DNA of 15,937 nucleotides from an uncultured Porphyromonadaceae bacterium (GTDB taxonomy: Bacteria; Bacteroidota; Bacteroidia; Bacteroidales; Muribaculaceae), in assembly GCA_905212215.1 (NCBI GenBank), contig CAJMDR010000012.1:1-15937 (forward strand). Direction: 5' to 3'. The notes below the pieces were generated by a model. That model did no database searches, was not told where the DNA came from, and saw only the letters and a list, made by a program, of their open reading frames with translations. Below, in pieces: positions 7,201 to 15,042 of this stretch; the first letter of the stretch is position 1; the number at the start of each line of letters is the position of its first letter. The position numbers were made by a program, and so were the translations under genes.

Positions 7201-10200
7201 ATGAATGTATCAAACTTCATAAAAAGGCCGGTACTCAGCACCGTAATATCAATTTTTATTGTGATATTCGGTATTCTGGGTCTGGTATCGCTGCCTATCG
7301 AGCAGTACCCGGACATTGCGCCGCCTACCATCCGCGTTTCCACCTCCTATACCGGTGCGAATGCCGAGACGGTGCTGAAATCCGTCATTACTCCTATTGA
7401 GGAGCAGATAAACGGTGCCGAAGGCATGGACTACATGTATTCTTCGGCTGCCAACAACGGCTCCGCAGACATTACCGTTTATTTCAAACCGGGTCGTGAC
7501 CCGGATATGGCAGCGGTCGATGTTCAGAACCGCGTGGCAAAAGCTTCGTCTTTCCTTCCCGCCGAGGTTAACCAGGTTGGCGTAATCACTCAGAAACGCC
7601 AGTCATCCATGCTGATGGTTATCAACCTCTATGACCCCAACGATGCTTACACCAAGGAGTTCATAGACAACTACATGTCTATCAACATCGTACCTGAGAT
7701 CAAGCGTGTGAACGGTGTGGGCGATGCCATGAGCTTCGGTGCCGACTACTCCATGCGTATATGGCTCAAGCCGGAAGTAATGGCCCAGTACGGTCTTGTC
7801 CCTTCCGATATCTCCGCAGTGCTGGCAGAGCAGAATATTGAGGCTGCTCCCGGTTCGTTCGGAGAGAATGCAAACCAGAGCTTCCAGTACACCATGCGCT
7901 TCACCGGTCGTCTTGAAGATGCAAAACAGTTCGAGGACATAGTAGTGAAAGCTACTCCCGAAGGACAGATTCTGCGTCTGGGCGATGTTGCGAAAGTTGA
8001 GCTCGGACGACTTGATTACGGCTTCAACAATACCCCCAACGGCCATATCTCGGGTTCCGCTATTATTTTCCAGAGCGCCGGTTCTAACGCAACCAAGGTT
8101 ATCGAGGATCTGCAGACCAAGATGAAGGAATGGAGCAAAGACCTGCCGAAAGGACTTGTGCTCTCCACCTCCCTCAACGTCAATGACTTCCTCTTTGCCT
8201 CAATCCATGAGGTTGTAAAGACCCTCATCGAGGCCTTCGTGCTGGTGTTCCTTGTGGTATTCGTGTTCCTGCAGGACTTCCGCTCGACACTGATACCGCT
8301 CATCGCCATTCCTGTGGCCCTTATCGGTACTTTCTTCCTCTTGTATATTTTCGGCTTCTCGCTGAACCTCCTTACTCTCTCGGCACTGGTTCTTGCGATA
8401 GCCATTGTGGTGGACGATGCGATAGTGGTGGTGGAGGCGGTCCACGCCAAACTGGACCAAGGCTATACCTCCAGCCGTCAGGCCGCTATCGACGCTATGG
8501 GCGAGATCACCAGCGCCCTCATCTCCATCACACTGGTGATGATGCTTGTGTTCATTCCGGTATCTTTCATGCCCGGCACTTCGGGTGTGTTCTACCGTCA
8601 GTTCGGCCTCACCATGGCAATGGCCATCGGTCTGTCCGCTATCAACGCACTTACCCTTTCTCCGGCACTCTGCGCCCTGTTCCTGAAACCGCATAAGCCC
8701 GACGGCTCTGTGGCTCCCCTCAAGGAACGTATGTCCGACGCCTACTCCGCCGCCGGAGCGGCTGCCAAAGAGATAGTCAAGAAACGTCTCGGCTTCCCCC
8801 CGCTGGTAACTTCTTTGGCTCTTGCCGCCATAGTGTTCCTCGTACTCGGCTGGTATCAGATCGAGGCCATCTGGAAACTCGTTGTTGCAAGCGTATGCGC
8901 CCTGATAGCTGTGATTGGCATTTTCCAGCGCAGTTTCATCGATGCCTTCAACAATGTGTTCGACAAGGTTCTGGCAGAATATAAGAAAATTACCAATTGG
9001 TGTGTGAACCACAAATGGATAAGCCTGGGCATAACCGCGGCTTCCATAGCGGCTCTTGTGCTTCTCATGAACCATACCCCTTCGGGAATGGTGCCTGAAG
9101 AAGACACAGGTACCGTCATGGCAGCCATCAATATGCCGCCGGGCACTACACTGGAACGCACCCTCGCGGTAATGAATACCATCGACTCCATAGCAGGCAA
9201 GATTCCGGCTATCCGTACCCGTACTGCTATCACAGGCTATAGCTTCATGGGTGGTCAGGGTCCTTCCTACGGTTCATTCATCATCAACCTCCGTCCGTGG
9301 GATGAACGTGATCCGAAGACAGAGAGTGCGGATGCTGTGTTAGGACAGTTATACATGATGGTAGGACAGAAAGTGAAGGATGGCCAGTTCTTCTTCTTCA
9401 AGCCGCCTATGATTACCGGTTATTCGGCAACCAACGGTTTCGAGATCAAGCTTCAGGACAAGACAGGCGGCAAGCTCGACGACTTCTTTGCCGTCTATCA
9501 GAACTTCATCGCGGCCCTTAATGCGCGTCCGGCCGCCGCTTATTCTACTTTCACCCCCACCTTCCCGCAATACCTGGTGGAGATTGACGTAGCCAAGGTA
9601 AAACAGGCAGGCCTCACCCAAAACGCTGTTCTGCAGGCTCTGCAGGGTTATTACGGCGGTATGTACATCTCCAACTTCAACAAGTTCGGCAAGTTGTACC
9701 GCGTCATGATGCAGGCCAACCCGGAAGCCCGAGTAAGCCCGGAGACGCTTAAGAGAGTGAAAGTTCGCAACGGTAACGAGATGGCGCCCATCGACAACTT
9801 CGTCAAACTGAGTCGCGTTTATGGTCCTGACGTAATCAACCGTTTCAACATGTACACGGCAATCGCTGTTACCGGCAACCCGGCAGAAGGCTATTCATCG
9901 GGTCAGGCCATGAAGGCCATCGAAGAAGTTGCCGAACAGTCTCTACCCACCGGCTATGGCTTTGAATATTCAGGTCTTGCCCGTGAGGAGGCTTCCAGCT
10001 CAGGCGGCAGCCAGACGGCAATGGTGTTCGGACTCGTACTGCTGTTCGTCTACCTCATCCTCTGCGCGCAGTATGAAAGTTACTCGTTGCCATGGGCGGT
10101 TATCCTTTCCGTACCGTTCGGCCTTATGGGTACCTTCATCTTCGCCAACCTCCGCGACATAGCAAACAACATCTATCTGCAGATCGCGCTCATCATGCTT

Positions 10201-10581
10201 ATCGGCCTTCTTGCCAAGAACGCCATCCTTATTGTGGAATTCGCTCTTGAACGCCGTCAGACAGGCATGAGCATTGTCAAGGCTGCCATCCAGGGTGCCG
10301 TAGCTCGTCTGCGTCCTATCCTCATGACGTCGCTGGCAATGATCATCGGTCTTTTGCCCATGATGTTCGCACATGGCGCGGGCGCCAACGGTAACCAGGC
10401 ACTCGGTACCGGTGCCGTGGGCGGTATGCTCATAGGCATGTTGCTGCAGATCTTCATTGTGCCTGCCCTGTTTGTACTCTTCCAGACACTGCAGGAAAAG
10501 ATTTCGCCGCTGAAATGGGAAGAAGACCATAAAGGCGATTCCATCAACGCTGAACTGGAACAATACTCCATAAAGCAATAA
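7201..10581 (+). CDS. RND (HAE1 family) inner-membrane efflux pump, AcrB/MexB type
   Basis: This proton-driven trimeric transporter would export drugs, bile salts or other amphiphiles with its adaptor and channel neighbours. The 1126-residue protein has TM1 at residues 10-30, the proton-relay aspartates Asp405-Asp406 in TM4 (AIVVDDAIVV), the relay lysine Lys1006 in TM10 (GLLAKNAILIVEF), and two large periplasmic loops after TM1 and TM7. Both halves of the duplicated fold are present. It is longer than the usual 1030-1060 residues. Most of the excess lies between TM6 and TM7: about residues 498-600 hold two additional hydrophobic stretches (532-552 and 557-575) where E. coli AcrB has only a short soluble linker. 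The start codon sits directly before the conserved MNVSNFIKRPVLS start of the family. The next gene begins 10 bp after its stop. Confidence 0.96.
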   Translation: MNVSNFIKRPVLSTVISIFIVIFGILGLVSLPIEQYPDIAPPTIRVSTSYTGANAETVLKSVITPIEEQINGAEGMDYMYSSAANNGSADITVYFKPGRDPDMAAVDVQNRVAKASSFLPAEVNQVGVITQKRQSSMLMVINLYDPNDAYTKEFIDNYMSINIVPEIKRVNGVGDAMSFGADYSMRIWLKPEVMAQYGLVPSDISAVLAEQNIEAAPGSFGENANQSFQYTMRFTGRLEDAKQFEDIVVKATPEGQILRLGDVAKVELGRLDYGFNNTPNGHISGSAIIFQSAGSNATKVIEDLQTKMKEWSKDLPKGLVLSTSLNVNDFLFASIHEVVKTLIEAFVLVFLVVFVFLQDFRSTLIPLIAIPVALIGTFFLLYIFGFSLNLLTLSALVLAIAIVVDDAIVVVEAVHAKLDQGYTSSRQAAIDAMGEITSALISITLVMMLVFIPVSFMPGTSGVFYRQFGLTMAMAIGLSAINALTLSPALCALFLKPHKPDGSVAPLKERMSDAYSAAGAAAKEIVKKRLGFPPLVTSLALAAIVFLVLGWYQIEAIWKLVVASVCALIAVIGIFQRSFIDAFNNVFDKVLAEYKKITNWCVNHKWISLGITAASIAALVLLMNHTPSGMVPEEDTGTVMAAINMPPGTTLERTLAVMNTIDSIAGKIPAIRTRTAITGYSFMGGQGPSYGSFIINLRPWDERDPKTESADAVLGQLYMMVGQKVKDGQFFFFKPPMITGYSATNGFEIKLQDKTGGKLDDFFAVYQNFIAALNARPAAAYSTFTPTFPQYLVEIDVAKVKQAGLTQNAVLQALQGYYGGMYISNFNKFGKLYRVMMQANPEARVSPETLKRVKVRNGNEMAPIDNFVKLSRVYGPDVINRFNMYTAIAVTGNPAEGYSSGQAMKAIEEVAEQSLPTGYGFEYSGLAREEASSSGGSQTAMVFGLVLLFVYLILCAQYESYSLPWAVILSVPFGLMGTFIFANLRDIANNIYLQIALIMLIGLLAKNAILIVEFALERRQTGMSIVKAAIQGAVARLRPILMTSLAMIIGLLPMMFAHGAGANGNQALGTGAVGGMLIGMLLQIFIVPALFVLFQTLQEKISPLKWEEDHKGDSINAELEQYSIKQ

Positions 10582-10591
10582 CCTAAGCACC

Positions 10592-11968
10592 ATGACACAG
10601 AGATTAATCAAATACGCTGCTGCAGCGCTGTTGGCCTTCGGGCTGACAGCCTGCAACATATACAAAAAATATGAGCTGCCCAACGACAATAAGGTCATTA
10701 ACGACTATGCCAGGTCACTCAACGACAGCATTGACTCTCTTGCTTTAGGGAATCTGAGCTGGAGACAGGTCTTCACCGACCCGACTTTGCAGGGCTACAT
10801 TGAAATGGCTCTGCGCAACAATACCGACCTTGACAATGCCCGCCTGAACGTGGACATTGCCAACGCCCAGCTCAAGGGAGCCAAGCTCGCCTACCTGCCG
10901 TCGCTCACCTTCGCACCCAACGGCGGAGGAGCGAAATATGGTCAGGGCGACTGGGGCTGGTCATATCAGCTTCCGTTGCAGGCAGCATGGGAAGTGGATG
11001 TCTTCGGCAAACTCCTCAACTCCAAGCGAAGCGCCCAGGTAGGAGTGGACATGGCCGAGGCTTACCGTCAGGCCGCACAGAGCCAGATAATCTGTGCTGT
11101 GGCACGCTGCTACTATCAGATAGTGATGCTGAACCAGCAGATGGACCTCACCAAGCGCACTGCCGTGATATGGGAAGACCAGGTACGCAGCATGAAGCTG
11201 ATGAAGGAAGCCGGAAAGACCAACGAGGCCGCAGTTGTACAGGCGCAGGCAATGTATCATCAGTTGCTTGCATCCATTCCGGATCTTGAGCTGAACATAC
11301 ATCAGGCGATGAATAGCCTCAGCCTGCTGCTCAACTCTTATCCCGGCACATGGCCTGTCACCAACAACATGAATGTAAGTCTGCCTTCCGTAGTCACTGA
11401 CGGAGTGCCGATGAACTATCTTGCCGTGCGCCCTGATGTGCGTGCTGCAGAGCGTTCCTTCGCCACCGCTTACTATGCCACCAACCTTGCCAGGGCAAAC
11501 TTCTATCCCTCGCTTGTGATCAGTGCCAACGGAGGCTTTACCAACGCTCTCGGAAGCATGATAAGTAATCCCGGCAAATGGTTCATCCAGCTTGCCGGAC
11601 AGCTTACCGCCCCGCTTTTCTCGCGAGGCCGCAACATTGCCCAGTTGGAGGCTGCCAAAGCCCAGCAGCAACAGGCTCTGAACAACTTCGAGTACTCCAT
11701 TCTGAACGCCTCGTCGCAGGTCAGCGACGCCCTGATGCAGATACGTACCGCCGGTGAAAAGCGCGACAAGCTTATGCTTCAGATCGATGACCTGGAGAAG
11801 AGTGTCAACTACACCGAGATTCTGTTCACCACCAGTGACGCCACTTATCTGGAACTGCTCAACTCACGCACCTCGCTGCTGAGCGCACAGATGTCGGCTC
11901 TTAGCTGCTGGTATCAGCGTGTAGGCGGCATCATCTACCTCTACCAGACATTAGGTGGCGGACGATAA
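10592..11968 (+). CDS. Outer-membrane efflux channel lipoprotein (OprM/NodT, TolC-like)
   Basis: This forms the trimeric outer-membrane exit duct of the tripartite pump. The 458-residue protein has a lipoprotein signal with lipobox LTAC (Cys21), then the two OEP repeats of long alpha-helices. The first begins around WRQVFTDPTLQGYIEMALRNN and the second includes PDVRAAERSFATAYYATNLARANFYPSL. Gln/Ala-rich helices such as AQLEAAKAQQQQALNNFEYSILNASSQVSDAL are typical of the periplasmic barrel. Length fits the NodT subfamily. It starts 10 bp after the pump gene and is the last gene of the operon; a strong hairpin terminator begins 10 bp after its stop. The gene order adaptor-pump-channel is the standard one for Bacteroidota RND systems. 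Confidence 0.95.
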   Translation: MTQRLIKYAAAALLAFGLTACNIYKKYELPNDNKVINDYARSLNDSIDSLALGNLSWRQVFTDPTLQGYIEMALRNNTDLDNARLNVDIANAQLKGAKLAYLPSLTFAPNGGGAKYGQGDWGWSYQLPLQAAWEVDVFGKLLNSKRSAQVGVDMAEAYRQAAQSQIICAVARCYYQIVMLNQQMDLTKRTAVIWEDQVRSMKLMKEAGKTNEAAVVQAQAMYHQLLASIPDLELNIHQAMNSLSLLLNSYPGTWPVTNNMNVSLPSVVTDGVPMNYLAVRPDVRAAERSFATAYYATNLARANFYPSLVISANGGFTNALGSMISNPGKWFIQLAGQLTAPLFSRGRNIAQLEAAKAQQQQALNNFEYSILNASSQVSDALMQIRTAGEKRDKLMLQIDDLEKSVNYTEILFTTSDATYLELLNSRTSLLSAQMSALSCWYQRVGGIIYLYQTLGGGR

Positions 11969-11978
11969 CCGTATATCG

Positions 11979-12023
11979 GAACCGGAAGGCAATACTACAA
12001 CCATATTGCCTCCGGTTCTTTTT
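11979..12023 (+). terminator. Intrinsic terminator of the efflux operon
   Basis: GAACCGGAAGGCAAT (11979-11993) pairs with ATTGCCTCCGGTTC (12005-12018), leaving a one-base bulge and an 11-base loop. TTTTT follows at 12019-12023. The stem is 14 bp and GC-rich, right after the channel gene. It separates the efflux operon from the LpxA-like gene, which starts 26 bp later with no clear promoter of its own in the small gap. Confidence 0.8.
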
Positions 12024-12049
12024 CTATCAGAAACTAAAAGCTATTTACT

Positions 12050-12847
12050 ATGGCCAACATAATCCATCCCCTTGCGTTCGTCGACCCGACGGCAAAGTTA
12101 GGCGACAATGTAAAGATCGATGCCTTTGCTTTCATAGACAAAGACACCGTTATCGGCAATAACTGCAAGATCCGTCCGCACGCCTCGGTGCTCCACAATA
12201 CCATCATAGGCGATGACAACGAAATTTTCGAGGGTGCCGTGATAGGCGCCAATCCTCAGGATTTCCGCTGGCACGGCGAGACCTCGTACCTGCGCATAGG
12301 CCGTGGCAACAAAATCCATGAACATGTAATCATAAACCGTTCCATTCATGAGAACGGCTACACGGAGATCGGCAACAACTCCTTCATCATGGCACAGAGC
12401 CACATCGGTCACGACTGCAAAATAGGCGACTATTGCGTTCTCGGCAACGGCGTCAAGCTTGCGGGAGATGTGGAGATCGGCAACTATGTAATCCTTTCCA
12501 GCAACGTCATAGGCCACGAGGGTTCGTGTGTAGGTCCCTGGGTGCTCATTAAGGGTAGCAGCCGTTTCAACGGCAATGTGCCTCCTTCTGCAATAATGGC
12601 CCACAACCCCATAGCATATTATGGCGTCAACGCTTACATCATGCGCAAGGGGAACATGTCCGACGATGTTATTGACGATGTAGCCAAGTGTTACCGTCAT
12701 CTGTATCAGAGCGGCACATCGGTGCGCAATGCCATACTCCGCATCCGCGAAGACATCAAGCCGGGAGCTGAACGCGACGCCATTCTCAAATTCGTAGAAG
12801 ACCATAATCTCGACATTGTGGGCGTTGCCCATAATGTGATGGACTGA
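12050..12847 (+). CDS. lpxA: LpxA-like acyl-ACP:UDP-GlcNAc O-acyltransferase
   Basis: LpxA transfers a hydroxyacyl chain from ACP to the 3-OH of UDP-GlcNAc, the first step of lipid A synthesis. The 265-residue protein is a left-handed beta-helix built of hexapeptide repeats (about residues 4-185: VDPTAKLGDNVKI, IGNNCKI, IGDDNEI, IGNNSFI and others) followed by a helical C-terminus. SHIGHDC (117-123) matches the catalytic AHIAHDC of E. coli LpxA, with His121 at the place of catalytic His125. VPPSAIM and NPIAYYGVN match the family's end of the helix. Two known positions differ: the His of the E. coli AGHV stretch is Asp here (AGDVEIG), and HQF is replaced by HEG. It is not beside lpxC-fabZ, where the main Bacteroidota lpxA usually sits, so it may be a second, diverged acyltransferase. 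The permease gene begins 11 bp downstream. Confidence 0.8.
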   Translation: MANIIHPLAFVDPTAKLGDNVKIDAFAFIDKDTVIGNNCKIRPHASVLHNTIIGDDNEIFEGAVIGANPQDFRWHGETSYLRIGRGNKIHEHVIINRSIHENGYTEIGNNSFIMAQSHIGHDCKIGDYCVLGNGVKLAGDVEIGNYVILSSNVIGHEGSCVGPWVLIKGSSRFNGNVPPSAIMAHNPIAYYGVNAYIMRKGNMSDDVIDDVAKCYRHLYQSGTSVRNAILRIREDIKPGAERDAILKFVEDHNLDIVGVAHNVMD

Positions 12848-12858
12848 AACAACAGGTT

Positions 12859-14100
12859 TTGTCTTTATCCCTCTACATAGCAAGGCGTACAGCCTTGACC
12901 TCACGTCGCGCCGACGGCAGGAAAGCATCACGCTCTCCTGCCGTCGGAGTAGCGGTTACCGCCGTGGCTCTTTCCGTCTGCATAATGTTGTGCGCTCTGG
13001 CAATCGTGGCAGGCTTCAAGCAGCAGATAACCGACAAGCTTGCCGGCTTCAACGCGCATCTGCAGGTATATCGTTCCATTGACAAGACTGAGAAGGAACC
13101 CGACAATCTTATTTCCATTACTCCCACCCTTCAGGGAATACTTAATGACGAGGAATATATCTCCTTATACGAATCGGAGTTGACTGTTCCTGCCCTCTTT
13201 AAGACAAGAAACGACTTCAAGGGCATTTATATTAAAGGGACCGACGGTCACTCCCTTACTGATTTCCTTGGCTCTCAGACCATAGCGGGCAAGATGCCTG
13301 ACTTCACTTCTGCCGCTTCGGCGTCAGAGATTGCCATTTCCTCGAAAATGGCTTCCGACTTAGGATTAAAAGTAGGCGACTCCATTCCTACTTTCTATTT
13401 AAACGATGAGATAAAGGCGCGTCGTTACCGCATAGCCGCCATCTATGCCACACATTTCGAACAGTTCGACGACCTCATAGCATTGGGGTACATCGGCGAT
13501 CTGCGAGATGTGGCAAAGATAGAAGGTAATAAGAGCATCAACCTGCGTATCCTTACCGATGACTTCAACAGGGTGAATGAATATGGTTCGAGGCTTCAGC
13601 AACGCCTCAACGAAGCCTATATGGGCAATGAGGTATTCATCCCTTATAGAGTACAGACAATAACAGACAATTCCGGGCCATATTTCTCCTGGCTGTCGTT
13701 GCTTGACACCAATGTTATCGTCATCCTCAGCCTTATGACAGTCGTAGCCTGCATTACCCTTATCGCGGCGATGCTGATACTGATAATCGACAAGGTGCGT
13801 CTGATAGGCATTCTTCGTGCCTTGGGCTCTACCAAAGCACAGGTCCGCAAGATTTTCGTATATATGGCGTTGAGGATAGCCATCTACGGGCTGCTTATCG
13901 GCAATGCGATAGGACTTCTGTTGCTATGGATACAATACTGCTGGCATATCATTCCTCTTGACCCGGAAGCATATTACATAGATTTCGTGCCGGTAAAGCT
14001 TGAATTGCTACCCATAGCAGTGCTGAATATAGCCATTGCCGCCATCGTCTTCCTCAGCCTCCTGTTACCCTCCATGGTTGCCGGCAAAATCTCCCCTGCC
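12859..14100 (+). CDS. FtsX/LolC-LolE-family ABC permease (native 3' end replaced)
   Basis: This family works with a LolD-like ATPase to extract lipoproteins from the inner membrane, or in related roles (MacB, FtsX). Visible parts: a basic N-terminus (SLYIARR), TM1 (residues 30-52), a periplasmic domain (about 53-280) and three C-terminal helices (about 283-311, 332-357 and 383-406). The cytoplasmic coupling stretch DKVRLIGILRALGSTKAQVRKIF lies between TM2 and TM3. The protein reaches GKISPAD at residues 409-415, the point where family members normally end within a few residues (ISPA followed by a short tail). So almost the whole permease is present and only the last few residues and stop are missing. 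It overlaps nothing and sits 11 bp after the LpxA-like gene, probably co-transcribed. Codon use is that of the upstream genes. Confidence 0.85.
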
Positions 14101-15006
14101 GACCTTACCGCATATCTTTTGTATGTAAGCACGCTCCTTGCCACTTTGCGTACAATCATTCAATTTACCGAACAATTCCAACGCGGTATGACAGGTATTG
14201 AGCGTTTCCTTGAAATTATGGACGCACCTGCCGAAATAACAGAAAAAGAAAATGCCGACGAATTGAAAAATGTTCAAGGAAATATAACGTTTGAAAACGT
14301 CGGATTTCATTACAGTGACGATGACACAAACGTGCTGTCAAATATAAATCTTAACATCAAGAAAGGCGACAGCGTTGCACTTGTCGGTCCGTCAGGCGGC
14401 GGAAAAACAACGCTTTGTAACCTTATCCCACGTTTTTATGATGTCACAGAAGGACGTATTTTAATTGACGGCAAAGATATAAAAAACGTCACATTAAATT
14501 CGCTCCGAAATTCAATCGGTGTCGTTCAACAGGACGTTTACTTGTTCTCGGGAACGGTCTTTGAAAACATCGCTTACGGATTAAGCGGTGCAACACGCGA
14601 AGATGTTATAAACGCCGCCAAGCTTGCAGGCGCACATGAATTTATTTCAAACCTCGAAAACGGATATGACACATATGTCGGCGAACGTGGAGTTAAACTT
14701 TCGGGCGGTCAAAAGCAAAGAATAAGTATCGCAAGAGTATTCTTAAAAAATCCGCCTATACTTATTCTTGACGAAGCGACCTCCGCACTTGATAATGAAA
14801 GCGAAAAAATCGTGCAAGACTCACTCGAAAAACTTGCAAAAGGCAGAACAGTATTCACAATCGCCCATAGACTTACAACAATCCGTAACGCAAATATGAT
14901 TCTTGTCCTCACCGAAAACGGTATCGAAGAACAAGGCACACACCAAGAATTGATTGATAAAAAAGGATTGTACTACAACCTATACAGTATGTACACCTCA
15001 CTATAA
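12859..15006 (+). CDS. Chimeric ORF: FtsX/LolE-type permease joined to ABC exporter C-terminal half
   Basis: One uninterrupted 715-codon frame starts at TTG 12859, the only ATG, GTG or TTG after the upstream in-frame stop at 12832-12834 and before the first membrane segment. It holds two unrelated proteins. Residues 1 to about 415 are a nearly complete LolC/LolE (FtsX, type VII) permease. Residues about 416-715 are the last membrane helix and nucleotide-binding domain of a type IV (MsbA-like) exporter. No known transporter has this layout: the exporter half lacks its first five helices and the permease family uses a separate LolD-type ATPase. Codon use reverses at the joint (Gln CAG:CAA 9:2 before, 1:10 after; Lys AAG:AAA 13:6 before, 3:13 after, my hand counts). 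I read it as a contig chimera and describe each half separately. Confidence 0.9.
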   Translation: MSLSLYIARRTALTSRRADGRKASRSPAVGVAVTAVALSVCIMLCALAIVAGFKQQITDKLAGFNAHLQVYRSIDKTEKEPDNLISITPTLQGILNDEEYISLYESELTVPALFKTRNDFKGIYIKGTDGHSLTDFLGSQTIAGKMPDFTSAASASEIAISSKMASDLGLKVGDSIPTFYLNDEIKARRYRIAAIYATHFEQFDDLIALGYIGDLRDVAKIEGNKSINLRILTDDFNRVNEYGSRLQQRLNEAYMGNEVFIPYRVQTITDNSGPYFSWLSLLDTNVIVILSLMTVVACITLIAAMLILIIDKVRLIGILRALGSTKAQVRKIFVYMALRIAIYGLLIGNAIGLLLLWIQYCWHIIPLDPEAYYIDFVPVKLELLPIAVLNIAIAAIVFLSLLLPSMVAGKISPADLTAYLLYVSTLLATLRTIIQFTEQFQRGMTGIERFLEIMDAPAEITEKENADELKNVQGNITFENVGFHYSDDDTNVLSNINLNIKKGDSVALVGPSGGGKTTLCNLIPRFYDVTEGRILIDGKDIKNVTLNSLRNSIGVVQQDVYLFSGTVFENIAYGLSGATREDVINAAKLAGAHEFISNLENGYDTYVGERGVKLSGGQKQRISIARVFLKNPPILILDEATSALDNESEKIVQDSLEKLAKGRTVFTIAHRLTTIRNANMILVLTENGIEEQGTHQELIDKKGLYYNLYSMYTSL
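14080..14115. other. Probable chimera joint between two genomes
   Basis: The permease family ends naturally around GKISPAD (residues 409-415). In exporters the stretch before TM6 often reads like G-x-I-x-x-x-DL followed by YLLYVS. The two families therefore resemble each other for a few residues exactly here, giving a short shared stretch on which a misjoin could occur. Codon use, strand organisation and taxonomic flavour all change at this point and do not change back before the window ends. Confidence 0.8.
14101..15006 (+). pseudogene. C-terminal half of a Clostridia-type ABC exporter (5' part missing)
   Basis: This is the end of a type IV ABC exporter (MsbA/LmrA/MdlB-like, multidrug or lipid). 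AYLLYVSTLLATLRTIIQFTEQFQRGMTGIERFLEIMD (residues 418-455) is TM6 and the linker. The ATPase domain follows, with Walker A GPSGGGKTT (510-518), Q-loop VVQQDVYLF, signature LSGGQKQR (614-621), Walker B ILILDEA (634-640) and H-loop AHRLTTIRNA (His670). All ATPase motifs are intact. The roughly 280 residues with TM1 to TM5 are absent, so no working exporter is encoded in the window. Wording such as GVKLSGGQKQRISIARVFLKNPPILILDEATSALDNESE is typical of Clostridia exporters. Codons are A-rich (CAA, AAA, AGA), unlike everything to the left. The intact gene presumably exists in the source organism. Confidence 0.85.
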
Positions 15007-15011
15007 CAAAC

Positions 15012-15042
15012 AAAAATGCGGTCTGTATGACCGCATTTTTTT
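15012..15042. terminator. Bidirectional intrinsic terminator
   Basis: AAAAATGCGGTC (15012-15023) pairs perfectly with GACCGCATTTTT (15029-15040) around a five-base loop TGTAT. T-runs flank the GC core on both strands. It sits between the stops of two converging genes (exporter 15006, cardiolipin synthase 15041) and can serve both. Confidence 0.88.

Noticed and set aside
8016..9075. Long minus-strand ORFs (up to 291 codons) inside the RND pump gene
   Set aside because: They are antisense shadows of a well-conserved coding frame. Their His/Glu-rich translation is the usual product of reading this codon composition backwards.
12098..12931. 277-codon minus-strand ORF opposite the LpxA-like gene
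   Set aside because: Antisense shadow. The plus frame has clear hexapeptide repeats and the LpxA catalytic motif; the minus frame has no recognisable domain.
12859..15006. A novel single-chain ABC transporter fusing a LolE-type permease to its own ATPase
   Set aside because: The ATPase part carries the TM6 and linker of a different exporter class, lacks TM1-TM5, differs sharply in codon use, and is followed by another foreign-looking gene. A chimera explains all of this more simply.
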